In this document: positions 10,863 to 20,491 of the stretch, in pieces
How the letters are laid out: each line of letters opens with the position of its first letter
How positions within the stretch are numbered: position 1 is the first letter of the stretch
Assembly: GCA_947449025.1 (NCBI GenBank)
Contig: CANFQF010000012.1
Span: forward strand, 1 to 37,148
Direction: 5' to 3'
Length of the DNA stretch: 37,148 nucleotides
Source: Comamonadaceae bacterium
GTDB lineage: Bacteria; Pseudomonadota; Gammaproteobacteria; Burkholderiales; Burkholderiaceae_C
The notes under the pieces: generated by a model
What the model saw: only the letters and a program-made list of their open reading frames with translations
What the model was told of the DNA's origin: nothing
Database searches by the model: none
Program-made: the position numbers and the translations under genes

Positions 10863-11441
10863 TCAGTCTTCTTCAGCGACCCGAGACAGCAGCACGTTGT
10901 CACGCCAGCGGCCATTGAGCTTGACGAAGTCGCGGGCATAGCCCTCGACCACGAAGCCCAGGCGCTTGAGCAACGCGGCGCTGCGCAGGTTCTCTGGTAA
11001 GTGAGTCGCCATCACCCGGTGCAAGTGGTGGCGAGACATGACTTCGGGCACTACCGGGCCCAGCCACTGGTGCATCAGGCTGCGGCCCTCTAACTGGCGA
11101 TCGAGCAGAAAGCTCAAGGTGCAGGCTTCGAAATCACCATGCTCGATCCCCCAGAAGCTGACCAAGCCCCCGATCTCACGGTCATCCCCCTGGCGCAGAA
11201 ACCCGACCAGATGGATCGCCCGGCCAGCCTGCATATCCGCCTGGCGCCGGGGAATCTCGGCCTCCCAATAGGCCTCCTGTTCGAGCTCAGGGCCCAGGCT
11301 CATCGCCATGCGAAGGTGGAGGCGGTTGCGCTGGTGAAATCGCACCAGCGCCTGAACGAACTGCGGGTGGATGCCGTACAGCCACCACTGCGGATGTTCA
11401 GTCCAGAGCGCGGCGGTATCGAGGGCAGGCTGAATGCTCAT
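10863..11441 (-). CDS. GNAT-family N-acetyltransferase (RimJ/RimL-like)
   Basis: The 192-residue protein has the acetyltransferase_3 layout: R44 in NRLHLRMAM near the N-terminus, GFLRQGDDREIGGLVSFWGI as the beta-4 region, and the C-terminal NLRSAALLKRLGFVVEGYAR motif. That last motif is characteristic of RimJ/RimL-type enzymes acting on protein N-termini or amino sugars. It is soluble and has no signal peptide. It lies 25 bp after the methyltransferase gene, so the two are probably one transcript. In several bacteria such pairs modify surface glycans or pilin/flagellin, but nothing here identifies the substrate. Confidence 0.82.
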   Translation of the reverse strand: MSIQPALDTAALWTEHPQWWLYGIHPQFVQALVRFHQRNRLHLRMAMSLGPELEQEAYWEAEIPRRQADMQAGRAIHLVGFLRQGDDREIGGLVSFWGIEHGDFEACTLSFLLDRQLEGRSLMHQWLGPVVPEVMSRHHLHRVMATHLPENLRSAALLKRLGFVVEGYARDFVKLNGRWRDNVLLSRVAEED

Positions 11442-11466
11442 GAATTCTCCGGGGGAAGGTCGTTAC

Positions 11467-13014
11467 TCAGGCCAGGGTGCGGTCCATCAGGCCCAGCCGC
11501 TGCCAGGCTGGCGCGACCCGAGCGAGAAACCGTTCGGCCTCACCCAGTGGCGTCGCCTGTGCGTCAACCGCGCCGGCATCCTGAGCACTAACGGAGGCAG
11601 CGGGTTGCAAAGCCTGAGCCAGGGCCGCCGCGTCACGGGCGCCGTCCTCCCACGCAGCGAGCATCAGGCGCTCTGGCCGCGAGGCTTCAACGGCGTGGCC
11701 GGTCACCGGACTGGCAAGGTAACGCAGCAGGTCGTCCTGCCGGGCGCGCTCGGCGACCACACGGTTCATCGCGCGGGTGCGCGCGGCGCCGGCATGACGG
11801 GCATCGTCGGCAAAGGCCGGGAAGACATGGCCTTGGGCCACCAGCGCCACCAGCACATGGAGCAAGGCGTCGGTTGCCACATCGTCCAGACCCGCCTCGC
11901 TGCGCAACTGACGCAAGGGCAGGGGCGTGGCCGCGTCCTCGAGTGCGGCCAGCAGGGGCAGCAAGATCTGGGCGTCCAGAGTGACCGAGCCATAGGGGGT
12001 CTGCACCGTCGACTGGCCGCCGGCACCGGGCCGAAGCAGAACGAAGGGAAGGTCGAGCAGTCGCTCTGCGCGCTCGGAGGGCAGGAGCCGACGCGCGCCA
12101 CGCACGAACAAGTCGCGGCGGAAACGCCGGTTCAGGATGAAGTCGTGGGCGGTCTCGCGCAGCGTGATGTCGAGGCCGTCGAGGCCACGGCCCTGCGCGC
12201 GCTGTAGGACCTCGCCGACCAAATCAGACTTATGGGCTGAACAGGCGAACTGCAGACCCGCAGGCTCCAGGGCGCGAGCCAGATCGGCAAAGTAGCCGAT
12301 GTGCCAGTTGCGATTGAAGTACTCGTGGGCGACCACCTGAACCTCGTCGCGCTGCAGGTCTTCGAGCATCTGAATCGCGGGTGGGTGATGGGAGAAAAAG
12401 GCCGCGCGCCCCTGACGCAGACGGTCGGCGAAGTCGACCGAGCGGCGTATGCGCGACGCGGTGGAATCGCCCGGCGGGCTGGCCAGCTCGGTGTGCAGGT
12501 GCATCAGGTCCCGCAGCGGCTTCTCGGAGGCCCAGCCGGGCATGACATTGCAGGACAGGTAAAGCACACCGCCGACCTTGAGCCGACGACGCAAGAACTC
12601 CACCACCGACGCGCGCGCGTCGGCATCAATCCAGGACCAGACGCCGTGAAGCGTGATGAAGTCGAATTCGGGCAAATCCTCTGCGAGCAAGTCCTGGAAC
12701 GAGCGGGCCAACCAGCGGGCGTCCAGGCCGGCACGCTGGGCCAGGTCCTGGGCGAAAAGCGCGTGTTCGGGCAAAAAGTCGGTGCCCCAGAAACTCCCCC
12801 TGGGGTTCGCCGCAGCGTGCAGGTTGGCCGATACGCCCTGCCCGTAGCCCAGCTCGCAATACCGATATCGGCCGGCGTCGCTGCCATCGCCGCCGCCATG
12901 ATCCAGCCCCTGCAGCAGCAGGACGAAGCGGACAAAGGACGGGGCCAGCTCGTGGTAGTAGCCGTGGGTGTAGGAGAGATCGGCAACGTAGCCGGCGGCC
13001 CATGAACGTCCCAT
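11467..13014 (-). CDS. Class I SAM-dependent methyltransferase with methyltransferase regulatory domain
   Basis: The 515-residue protein opens MGRSWAAGYVADLSYTHGYY. It has a Rossmann SAM-binding motif YCELGYGQGVSANLH (about 52-66, with GxG-type loop), an acidic end to the second strand (WGTDFLPEH), and FDFITLHGVWSWID as the post-I strand. A methyltransferase regulatory (PKMT second) domain follows from about residue 215 (EVQVVAHEYFNRNWHIGYF). The last 150 residues are Ala-rich and helical and probably form a partner-binding region. A GAGGAG ribosome binding site precedes the ATG. It is the first gene of a two-gene unit with the acetyltransferase. Its substrate is unknown. Confidence 0.85.
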   Translation of the reverse strand: MGRSWAAGYVADLSYTHGYYHELAPSFVRFVLLLQGLDHGGGDGSDAGRYRYCELGYGQGVSANLHAAANPRGSFWGTDFLPEHALFAQDLAQRAGLDARWLARSFQDLLAEDLPEFDFITLHGVWSWIDADARASVVEFLRRRLKVGGVLYLSCNVMPGWASEKPLRDLMHLHTELASPPGDSTASRIRRSVDFADRLRQGRAAFFSHHPPAIQMLEDLQRDEVQVVAHEYFNRNWHIGYFADLARALEPAGLQFACSAHKSDLVGEVLQRAQGRGLDGLDITLRETAHDFILNRRFRRDLFVRGARRLLPSERAERLLDLPFVLLRPGAGGQSTVQTPYGSVTLDAQILLPLLAALEDAATPLPLRQLRSEAGLDDVATDALLHVLVALVAQGHVFPAFADDARHAGAARTRAMNRVVAERARQDDLLRYLASPVTGHAVEASRPERLMLAAWEDGARDAAALAQALQPAASVSAQDAGAVDAQATPLGEAERFLARVAPAWQRLGLMDRTLA

Positions 13015-13040
13015 GAATGCTCTCCTCTTAATGAATACGG

Positions 13041-13057
13041 CTTAATTGAACATTAAG
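13041..13057. promoter_or_regulatory. AT-rich palindrome in the methyltransferase/mmsA divergent region
   Basis: CTTAAT-TGAAC-ATTAAG is a perfect 6-bp inverted repeat with a 5-nt centre. A further CTTAAT copy lies at 13027-13032. It sits in an unusually AT-rich island (about 13024-13072) within the 190-bp gap between divergent genes. The gap holds no gene. It is a plausible operator or promoter region, but the regulator is unknown. Confidence 0.4.
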
Positions 13058-13204
13058 TATCAATTTCTGACAAGCCCTATCCTTCGGCCCGCGACCCGGC
13101 TCGCTCGCCCTGCTGCCACCGGGGGCGAACCGCCTAGGCAAGTCCCCCCGCCCTCGCCTAGACTGAGCGGTTTTGGCCGCTATCCAACCCAATCCGAGCC
13201 CACG

Positions 13205-14764
<1,560 letters not shown>

Positions 14765-14831
14765 GCACCCATCCGCGGCGGGGCGACGCCCCTGGGCCAA
14801 CCCCAAGAGCGAAGCAACACAGACACGCGCG

Positions 14832-16460
14832 ATGACCCAGCCCGAGTTCGACTACATCATCGTCGGCGCCGGCAGCGCCGGCTCTTTGCTAGCCAACCGG
14901 CTTAGCGCCGACCGGACTAAGCGCGTGCTGCTGCTCGAGGCTGGCGGCAAGGACGACTACCACTGGATCCATATCCCGGCGGGCTACCTGTATTGCATCG
15001 GCAACCCGCGCACCGACTGGCTCTACCAGACCGAATCAGAGGCAGGGCTCAACGGCCGCTCGCTGCGCTACCCGCGCGGCAAAACTCTGGGCGGCTGCTC
15101 CAGCATCAACGGCATGATCTACATGCGTGGTCAGGAGCGCGATTACGACCAGTGGGCTGCGCTCACGGGTGACGGGCGCTGGCGCTGGGAGCACTGCCTG
15201 TCCGATTTCATGCGCCACGAGGATTACCACCGCGGCGCCGACGCAAAGCACGGGGCGGGCGGGGAATGGCGGGTGGACAAGCAGCGCCTGCGCTGGGACA
15301 TCCTCGACGCGTTTGCCCAAGCCGCCCGCGAAGCAGGTCTGCCTGCCAACGACGACTTCAACCGCGGCGACAACGAGGGCGTGGGCTATTTCGAGGTCAA
15401 TCAGAAAAATGGCTGGCGGTGGAACACGGCCAAGGCCTTTCTCCGCCCGACCTGCTACGGACGCCCCAACTTCGAGATGTGGACGCGGGCTCAGGTCAGT
15501 CGCCTGATCATCGAGCCCGGTGCAGACGGCGCGCCGCGTTGCACCGGCGTGCAGGTGTGGACGGGCCGGGAGATGGTGCAAGTGCGGGCCAGCCGCGAGG
15601 TGCTGCTCTCGGCCGGCAGCATCGGCTCGCCGCAACTGCTGCAGCTGTCGGGCGTGGGCCCGGCCGGCGCCTTGCGGGACCTAGGCATCCCGGTGCAAAA
15701 AGACCTGCCTGGCGTCGGCGCCAACCTGCAGGACCACTTGCAGATCCGCGCGGTTTACAAGGTCCGGGGCGTGCGCACGCTCAACACGCTGGCCAATAGC
15801 GCCTGGGGGCGCCTGCGCATCGGCCTGGAATACGCCCTGCGCCGCACTGGCCCCCTGAGCATGGCGCCCTCGCAGCTGGGCGCCTTCACCCGCAGCAGCC
15901 CGGACAAGGCCTGGCCCGACCTCGAATTTCATGTTCAGCCCCTGAGCCTGGACGCATTCGGGGAGCCACTGCATGCCTTCGACGCCTTCACCGCCAGCGT
16001 CTGCAACCTCAACCCCACCAGCCGCGGCACGGTCACACTGACCAGCCCGCGCTTCGAGGACGCGCCGCGTATCGCACCCAACTACCTGAGCACGCCCGAA
16101 GACAGGCAGGTGGCGGCGCAGTCCCTGCGGGTGGTGCGGCGTATTGCGAGCCAGCCGGCTCTGGCGCGCTACCAGCCCCAGGAATGGAAGCCGGGGCCAC
16201 AGTACGAGAGCGATGAAGACCTGACCCGACTGGCGGGTGACATCGCCACCACCATCTTCCACCCGGTGGGCACGACCAAGATGGGCCGGGACGACGACCC
16301 GATGGCCGTCCTCGACTCCGAACTGCGGGTCCGGGGCGTGGCCGGACTGCGGGTGGTGGACGCAGGCGCAATGCCCACCATCACCAGCGGCAACACCAAC
16401 GCGCCCACCCTGATGATGGCGGAGAAGGCCGCCAACTGGGTGCTGTCGGCAGCAGTCTGA
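14832..16460 (+). CDS. GMC-family FAD-dependent oxidoreductase (choline/alcohol dehydrogenase-like)
   Basis: The 542-residue flavoprotein oxidises an alcohol group. The FAD site GAGSAGSLLANRL (12-24) is followed by LLLEAGG with E36. GMC signature 1 is PRGKTLGGCSSINGMIYMRG (81-100), and signature 2, GSIGSPQLLQLSGVGP, is near the middle. The catalytic pair is H477 in FHPVGTTKMG and N521 in TITSGNTNAP. It is closer to choline dehydrogenase and polyethylene-glycol or alcohol dehydrogenases than to cholesterol oxidases, but betaine genes are absent here. Placed 67 bp after mmsA, it may supply that enzyme with a hydroxyacid-derived aldehyde. This is inference from position only. Confidence 0.9.
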   Translation: MTQPEFDYIIVGAGSAGSLLANRLSADRTKRVLLLEAGGKDDYHWIHIPAGYLYCIGNPRTDWLYQTESEAGLNGRSLRYPRGKTLGGCSSINGMIYMRGQERDYDQWAALTGDGRWRWEHCLSDFMRHEDYHRGADAKHGAGGEWRVDKQRLRWDILDAFAQAAREAGLPANDDFNRGDNEGVGYFEVNQKNGWRWNTAKAFLRPTCYGRPNFEMWTRAQVSRLIIEPGADGAPRCTGVQVWTGREMVQVRASREVLLSAGSIGSPQLLQLSGVGPAGALRDLGIPVQKDLPGVGANLQDHLQIRAVYKVRGVRTLNTLANSAWGRLRIGLEYALRRTGPLSMAPSQLGAFTRSSPDKAWPDLEFHVQPLSLDAFGEPLHAFDAFTASVCNLNPTSRGTVTLTSPRFEDAPRIAPNYLSTPEDRQVAAQSLRVVRRIASQPALARYQPQEWKPGPQYESDEDLTRLAGDIATTIFHPVGTTKMGRDDDPMAVLDSELRVRGVAGLRVVDAGAMPTITSGNTNAPTLMMAEKAANWVLSAAV

Positions 16461-16462
16461 AC

Positions 16463-16488
16463 GGGCCACAGCAGGCCCCTGCTGGCCC
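16463..16488 (+). terminator. Hairpin after GMC gene
   Basis: Three bases after the GMC stop, GGGC...CAGCAG-GCCC-CTGCTG...GCCC folds into a strong stem. It is not followed by a clear T-run, so it is either a weak terminator or an mRNA 3' stabiliser. Confidence 0.45.
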
Positions 16489-16711
16489 GGGCTTTGGACC
16501 TGGCACTGGTGATTGCATTGGGCCGCTGTCGGCCGTCACCGAGGGTTTCCGCCAGGGCCGGGAAAGTCCTGATGCTCCGCCGCGGGGCCGGCGGCTAAAG
16601 TCTCGCCAACTCGCAGGCCACCCGAGGGCGGCTGCTGAAAAGCGAGAGGTCCGAGGAGACATCGGAGAGATAGCCAAAACAAGACGGACGCCTCCTCGAT
16701 GAGGTGCCCAA
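16489..16711 (+). other. Gene-free stretch before the TSUP gene, possible small RNA or leader
   Basis: The whole gap between the GMC and TSUP genes is 332 bp and holds no supported protein gene; the long opposite-strand frame is a shadow of the permease gene. A weak -10 (TAAAGT, 16596-16601) is followed by about 110 bases with several small helices. These are CUCGC/GCGAG, CCGA/UCGG (around GGAGACA) and GCCUC/GAGGUGC. The stretch runs straight into the perfect terminator at 16712-16743. It also shows several exposed GGA motifs. I do not recognise a known riboswitch class. Confidence 0.35.
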
Positions 16712-16743
16712 GCAAAGGCGCCGCAAGGCGCCTTTGCTTTTTT
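16712..16743 (+). terminator. Perfect intrinsic terminator upstream of TSUP gene
   Basis: GCAAAGGCGCC (16712-16722), a GCAA tetraloop, and GGCGCCTTTGC (16727-16737) form an 11-bp perfect stem followed by six Ts. It lies 49 bp before the TSUP start and 251 bp after the GMC stop. It may therefore end a separate small transcript or attenuate the permease gene, rather than simply close the GMC message. Confidence 0.9.
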
Positions 16744-16792
16744 GGCAGGCCCCGCGCCGCAGCGCGCGCAGGGCCGATGAGACAATCCCCCC

Positions 16793-17551
16793 ATGGAATT
16801 GCTGCTGATGGTGCTGGCCTCGCTGGGGGCCGGATTCGTGGATTCGATCGTCGGCGGCGGCGGACTCATTTTGACGCCCGCACTCTTTGCCATCTTTCCC
16901 CAGGCGGCGCCCGCATCGCTCTTTGGCCTGAACAAGAGCGCCTCGGTCTGCGGCACTTCTTTCGCAGCAATCCAGTACGGACGCCGGGTCGAGCTGCCTT
17001 GGCGGGCCTTGCTGCCTGCGGCGGTTGCCGGACTGGCAGGCGGGTTCACCGGCGCTTGGTGCGTGACCGTGATCTCGGCTGATTTTCTGCGCAAGGGCCT
17101 GCCCCTGGTCCTGCTCATCGTGCTGGCCTACACCCTTGCGCGCAAGGACCTCGGGCGCGAACACGCGCCGCGTCTGGCGCCTAGGCCTGAGCGCCTGGCG
17201 GCCATGGCCATCGGCTTTGGCATCGGCTTGTATGACGGCTTCTTCGGCCCGGGCACCGGCAGCTTCTTCATCTTCCTGTTCGTGCGGGTACTGGGCTACG
17301 ACTTCCTGCACGCCTCGGCCGCTGCCAAATTGCTCAACGTCGCCACCAACGCCGCCGCGCTGACCCTCTTCGCGGTCAAGGGCCATGTCTGGTGGCATTA
17401 CGCCGCGGCCCTCGCACTGGCCAACATCACTGGCAGCCTGCTGGGGACGCGGCTGGCTCTGCGCCATGGCGCCGGCTTTGTGCGCGGCATGTTCATCCTG
17501 GTGGTCAGCGCCCTGATCCTCAAGACCGGCTACGACGCCTTCCTGCGCTGA
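16793..17551 (+). CDS. TSUP family (TauE/SafE) membrane transporter
   Basis: This 252-residue protein has about eight membrane helices and belongs to the TauE/SafE family of sulfite, sulfoacetate or other organic-anion exporters. The two-fold repeat is clear. The N-terminal half has GAGFVDSIVGGGGLILTPALF (about 13-33) with LFGLNKSASVCGT. The second half has GFGIGLYDGFFGPGTGSFFIF (about 141-161) with AAAKLLNVATNAAAL. This is the YfcA-like subgroup. Its substrate cannot be told. It starts 49 bp after a strong terminator and is followed after 32 bp by a conserved hypothetical gene on the same strand. Confidence 0.88.
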   Translation: MELLLMVLASLGAGFVDSIVGGGGLILTPALFAIFPQAAPASLFGLNKSASVCGTSFAAIQYGRRVELPWRALLPAAVAGLAGGFTGAWCVTVISADFLRKGLPLVLLIVLAYTLARKDLGREHAPRLAPRPERLAAMAIGFGIGLYDGFFGPGTGSFFIFLFVRVLGYDFLHASAAAKLLNVATNAAALTLFAVKGHVWWHYAAALALANITGSLLGTRLALRHGAGFVRGMFILVVSALILKTGYDAFLR

Positions 17552-17583
17552 GGGCGGGTCAGGCGCGCCGATAATCCTTGCCT

Positions 17584-18135
17584 ATGGACGACATCGTGCG
17601 CCAGGCCATCGCCAAATGGCCCCATGTGCCCCACTGCTATGGCTGGCTGGGGCTCGATGCGCGCGGAGGCTGGTACATGCGCGACGACCGCGTGCAGGCC
17701 CAGGGCGCCTTCCCGCAGGCCAAAGGCTCGCTACTGCGGCACGACAAGCTGATCGAGTTCATTCAACGCAACTACGAGTGCGACGCCCAGGGACAGTGGT
17801 TCTTCCAGAACGGTCCCCAGCGCGTCTATGTCGAACTCGAGATTGCGCCATGGGTCTGGCGCCTGGGAGCGGACGGGAGCGTCGAGGCCCATACCGGCCG
17901 ACTCGCCGAGACTCGGGGCTGTTACCTCGACGAAAAGGGCCACCTGTATCTCGACACCGACCTCGGCCTCGGTCTGGTCCATAGCCTGGACATGGGCCTG
18001 GCGGCCGAGGCGGTAGAAGCCGGACGCTGGCAGCCCGAAGCGGTGGAAAGCATGGCACTGCCCGAACGCTTTGGCTTCGTGCGCAGCCCTGACCTGGCCC
18101 GGCCCACAGAGCTGCTCGCGCGAGACACGCACTGA
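17584..18135 (+). CDS. Conserved hypothetical protein of Burkholderiales (DUF2946-like annotation)
   Basis: The 183-residue soluble protein begins MDDIVRQAIAKWPHVPHCYGWLGLDARG. It is rich in aromatic residues (several Trp and Tyr) and has no signal peptide, membrane helix or recognised catalytic motif. Proteins of this appearance are widespread and single-copy in Comamonadaceae. I recall them carrying a domain-of-unknown-function label, probably DUF2946, but I am not certain of the number. I used the ATG at 17584; a TTG two codons earlier is possible. It is followed by a two-way terminator before the converging cytochrome c5 gene. No function is proposed. Confidence 0.75.
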   Translation: MDDIVRQAIAKWPHVPHCYGWLGLDARGGWYMRDDRVQAQGAFPQAKGSLLRHDKLIEFIQRNYECDAQGQWFFQNGPQRVYVELEIAPWVWRLGADGSVEAHTGRLAETRGCYLDEKGHLYLDTDLGLGLVHSLDMGLAAEAVEAGRWQPEAVESMALPERFGFVRSPDLARPTELLARDTH

Positions 18136-18153
18136 AGCGCGAACGCCCCAACG

Positions 18154-18181
18154 AAAAAGGCAGGCCCTGGGGCCTGCCTTT
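18154..18181. terminator. Bidirectional intrinsic terminator
   Basis: AAAGGCAGGCC (18156-18166), a CTGG loop and GGCCTGCCTTT (18171-18181) form a perfect 11-bp stem between converging genes. Extra As at 18154-18158 give a five-T run when read leftward, so it serves the cytochrome gene as well as the rightward unit. Confidence 0.88.
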
Positions 18182-18198
18182 CATCGGGAATATCTGTC

Positions 18199-18756
18199 TT
18201 ACTTCGCGCCGGAAGCGGCAGCAGCCGGACGGTCAGGGATGGGGAACTTGGCACCGGCGGCGGTGGTCATGTAGACCACGCCTCGACCGATTTCGATGTC
18301 GTCAAAGTCGCCACCCCCTTGAGCGCCCATGGCGCCCTTGCCCTTGAGGGCAGAGGTCAGCAGGGCTTCATAGCCCTTGGCGATACGCGCGCCCCAGGCG
18401 CCCTTGTCACCGAACTTGGGAGCGCCGGCGGCGCCGCTGCCATGGCAGGCGACGCACTGGGCCTTGTAAACGTCCTCACCGGCGCGCAGGGCACGGTTGG
18501 CGTCGCGGATCTCGACCTCGCCGACCTTGCGCAGACGCTCGGCCACGCCGCGCTCTTGGTCCTTGGCGGAAACACCACCGAGCGTGTAGCGATCAGCCTG
18601 TCCGCTACCCGCGGGCTTGCTTTCGGAGGTGACGTAGGCCACCAGACCAATGATGATGAAAACCGGAATGACGAATGAGGCGAGCGACGCCCACATGAGC
18701 TGCTTCGGGGTCTTGATCGGGCCGGTGTGGGCTTCTTCCTGGTGGTTATCGCTCAT
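18199..18756 (-). CDS. Membrane-anchored cytochrome c5
   Basis: This is a 185-residue monohaem c-type cytochrome on the periplasmic face of the inner membrane, which carries electrons in respiration. The start at 18756 (MSDNHQEEAHTGPIKTPKQ) has an AGAGGA ribosome binding site. The much longer open frame extends into the DUF1800 gene and is not real. A single membrane helix (about 21-43) is followed by a linker and the haem site CVACH (101-105). GKGAMGAQGG holds the likely distal methionine. The C-terminal tail (PDRPAAAASGAK) is short and disordered. A -10 box matching TATAAT exactly lies at 18814-18819. Confidence 0.92.
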   Translation of the reverse strand: MSDNHQEEAHTGPIKTPKQLMWASLASFVIPVFIIIGLVAYVTSESKPAGSGQADRYTLGGVSAKDQERGVAERLRKVGEVEIRDANRALRAGEDVYKAQCVACHGSGAAGAPKFGDKGAWGARIAKGYEALLTSALKGKGAMGAQGGGDFDDIEIGRGVVYMTTAAGAKFPIPDRPAAAASGAK

Positions 18757-18813
18757 GGCGTCCTCTGGGGGAAATGCGGGGAGAGTTGTCGGACGGGTTC
18801 GGAACAACAGTCG

Positions 18814-18819
18814 ATTATA
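18814..18819 (-). promoter_or_regulatory. Cytochrome c5 promoter -10 box
   Basis: On the minus strand TATAAT (18819-18814) is a perfect -10 hexamer about 58 bases before the cytochrome ATG. The -35 region is poor, so either it is activated or the match is partly chance. Confidence 0.5.
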
Positions 18820-18884
18820 GAGGCGCACCCCGACCATTCCCGCCACTCCTCCCGGCCCTGTGCACCATCGGACCGGGGCGCCGG

Positions 18885-18890
18885 TACAAT
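18885..18890 (+). promoter_or_regulatory. tRNA-Arg promoter -10 box
   Basis: TACAAT lies 12 bases before the tRNA 5' end, the usual spacing for a tRNA promoter. The -35 region is weak. Confidence 0.5.
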
Positions 18891-18902
18891 CGCCGCTCAC
18901 GC

Positions 18903-18978
18903 GCGGCTGTAGCTCAGTGGATAGAGTATTGGCCTCCGAAGCCAAGGGTCGTGGGTTCGATCCCCGCCAGCCGCGCCA
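18903..18978 (+). tRNA. tRNA-Arg (anticodon CCG)
   Basis: This 76-nt cloverleaf includes an encoded CCA. The acceptor GCGGCTG pairs with CAGCCGC, with G as discriminator. U8-A9 and the D-arm GCTC...GAG are normal. The anticodon stem TTGGC/GCCAA encloses loop CTCCGAA with anticodon CCG at 18936-18938, reading CGG codons. The T-arm GGGTTCGATCCCC is typical. The DUF1800 gene starts only 18 bp later on the same strand, and no integrase or repeated tRNA end is seen nearby. Confidence 0.96.
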
Positions 18979-18996
18979 AACACCCCTACGCTGTCC

Positions 18997-20481
18997 ATGC
19001 CCCCACAGGCGACGCCGCTGGTCCACCGATTCACCCGCCGGGTGGCTTTCGGCCTGCCAGCCGATGCGCCGTCGCCCTCTGACCCTCTGAACTGGGCGCA
19101 GGCGCAGCTGGTCCGGGTACCCCCCATCGACATCCTTGAGCGCGACGGCAGTCGCCGCGCCGACCTGCCCGAGGGCATGCGTCTGCTGTGGGAGATGGAC
19201 GAGGTGATGACGGCCTTCCACCAGCACCAGGTGGCGGAGCGCGCCTCCTTTGCCAAGGGCCGCAGCCTGCCGCGCGAGCAATTTGCGCAGGAGCGCCGGC
19301 GCGAAATCGAAATTCCCTACCACCGCCTCGAGCCCTGGAAAGAGACGCAGGCCCGCGCCAGCACCGCCTTGCATGGGGCCGCGCCGGTGTTCGAGCGCTT
19401 CTGGCATTTCTGGACCAACCACTTCATGGTGGCGCCGGGGACCCAGAACAACGACACCTTGATCGGCCCCTACCAGCGCTCGCTGCGACCGAAGATGCTG
19501 GGAAGTTTTCGTGACCTGCTCTGGCACGCCACGGTGCATCCGGCGATGCTGGTCTTCCTGGACAACAACCACAACACCGGTCCGCGCTCGCGCGCTGCCC
19601 GCGAAGGCTGGACCCGCAACAGCGTCAACGAAAACCTGGGCCGTGAACTGCTGGAGTTGTTCACGCTCAGCCCGGCCAGCGGCTACACGCAAAAAGACGT
19701 CGAGGCCACCACGCTGATCCTCACCGGCTGGCGCGACATGAAGCCAGACCGGTTCCGCAAGCCCGGCGTGCCCCTGGGCACCTACTTCGACTTCAACCAC
19801 CACGAGCCCGGTGCGCAGACGGTGATGGGCAAGACCTATGACGCCACGCTGCGTATGGACAGCAAGCTTGCCGACCTGGTGACGGACCTGGCCCATCACC
19901 CCGCCACTGCGCGCCACCTGGCGCGCAAGCTCTGCGTGTACTTCATGGACGACGAGCCACCGGCGCAGGCGGTGGCGCATGTGGAGCAGGTTTTCCTGCA
20001 AACCCGCGGCGACCTGCCGGCGGTCCACCGGGCGGTGCTGGAGATGTGCTGGGCGCATATCGCGAGCACCCGCAAGCTGGCATCGCCCGAGGCCTGGTTG
20101 CTGCAAAGCCTCACCCTCACTGGCCTGGACCTGCCCCGCGCCATCCCGCTAGACGATCGCGGAGGGATCAAGACCCACTATCTGCTCGGCGATCTGGGCC
20201 AACCGATTCCGCGCTGCCCGCAGCCCAATGGCTGGCCGATTCGTTCGGTGGACTGGGTTTCCAAGGAGCTGATGGACCGGCGGGTGCGCTACTCCGGCCT
20301 GCTGTCTGCCGCTCTGGAGCGCCAGCCCGAGGCGATGGCGCGCATGCTCGAGGTGCAGTGCGAGCGGCACCTGGCCGAGGGCAGCGCCGAAAAGACGGTG
20401 GTGCAGGCCGCGCTGGCACGCCGTGACCTGCGCAGCGCCAACACCTTGCTCCATGTGAGTCCCTCCCTTTTATGGGCCTGA
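18997..20481 (+). CDS. DUF1800 family protein
   Basis: The 494-residue protein has the DUF1800 signature: HRFTRRVAFG at the start, ERFWHFWTNHFMV (about 131-143), HPAMLVFLDNNHN (about 180-192) and SVNENLGRELLELFTL (about 209-224). The last motif is the best conserved in the family. The function of DUF1800 is unknown. These proteins almost always occur directly before a DUF1501 protein, as here. No signal peptide is visible at the chosen start, although its partner carries a Tat signal. Export could therefore depend on the partner. The ATG at 18997 lacks a good Shine-Dalgarno and lies 18 bp from tRNA-Arg, so translation may follow tRNA processing. Confidence 0.9.
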   Translation: MPPQATPLVHRFTRRVAFGLPADAPSPSDPLNWAQAQLVRVPPIDILERDGSRRADLPEGMRLLWEMDEVMTAFHQHQVAERASFAKGRSLPREQFAQERRREIEIPYHRLEPWKETQARASTALHGAAPVFERFWHFWTNHFMVAPGTQNNDTLIGPYQRSLRPKMLGSFRDLLWHATVHPAMLVFLDNNHNTGPRSRAAREGWTRNSVNENLGRELLELFTLSPASGYTQKDVEATTLILTGWRDMKPDRFRKPGVPLGTYFDFNHHEPGAQTVMGKTYDATLRMDSKLADLVTDLAHHPATARHLARKLCVYFMDDEPPAQAVAHVEQVFLQTRGDLPAVHRAVLEMCWAHIASTRKLASPEAWLLQSLTLTGLDLPRAIPLDDRGGIKTHYLLGDLGQPIPRCPQPNGWPIRSVDWVSKELMDRRVRYSGLLSAALERQPEAMARMLEVQCERHLAEGSAEKTVVQAALARRDLRSANTLLHVSPSLLWA

Positions 20482-20491
20482 TGTGAGCCTG

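Noticed and set aside
16596-16743. Guanidine-III riboswitch, from an ACAAGACGG word
   Set aside because: The order of conserved segments does not fit the guanidine-III pseudoknot; the word match looks like chance.
18199-20106. A 635-codon leftward frame that would extend cytochrome c5 upstream
   Set aside because: The extension runs through the promoter, tRNA-Arg and the antisense of DUF1800. The cytochrome start at 18756 has a good ribosome binding site and the expected length.
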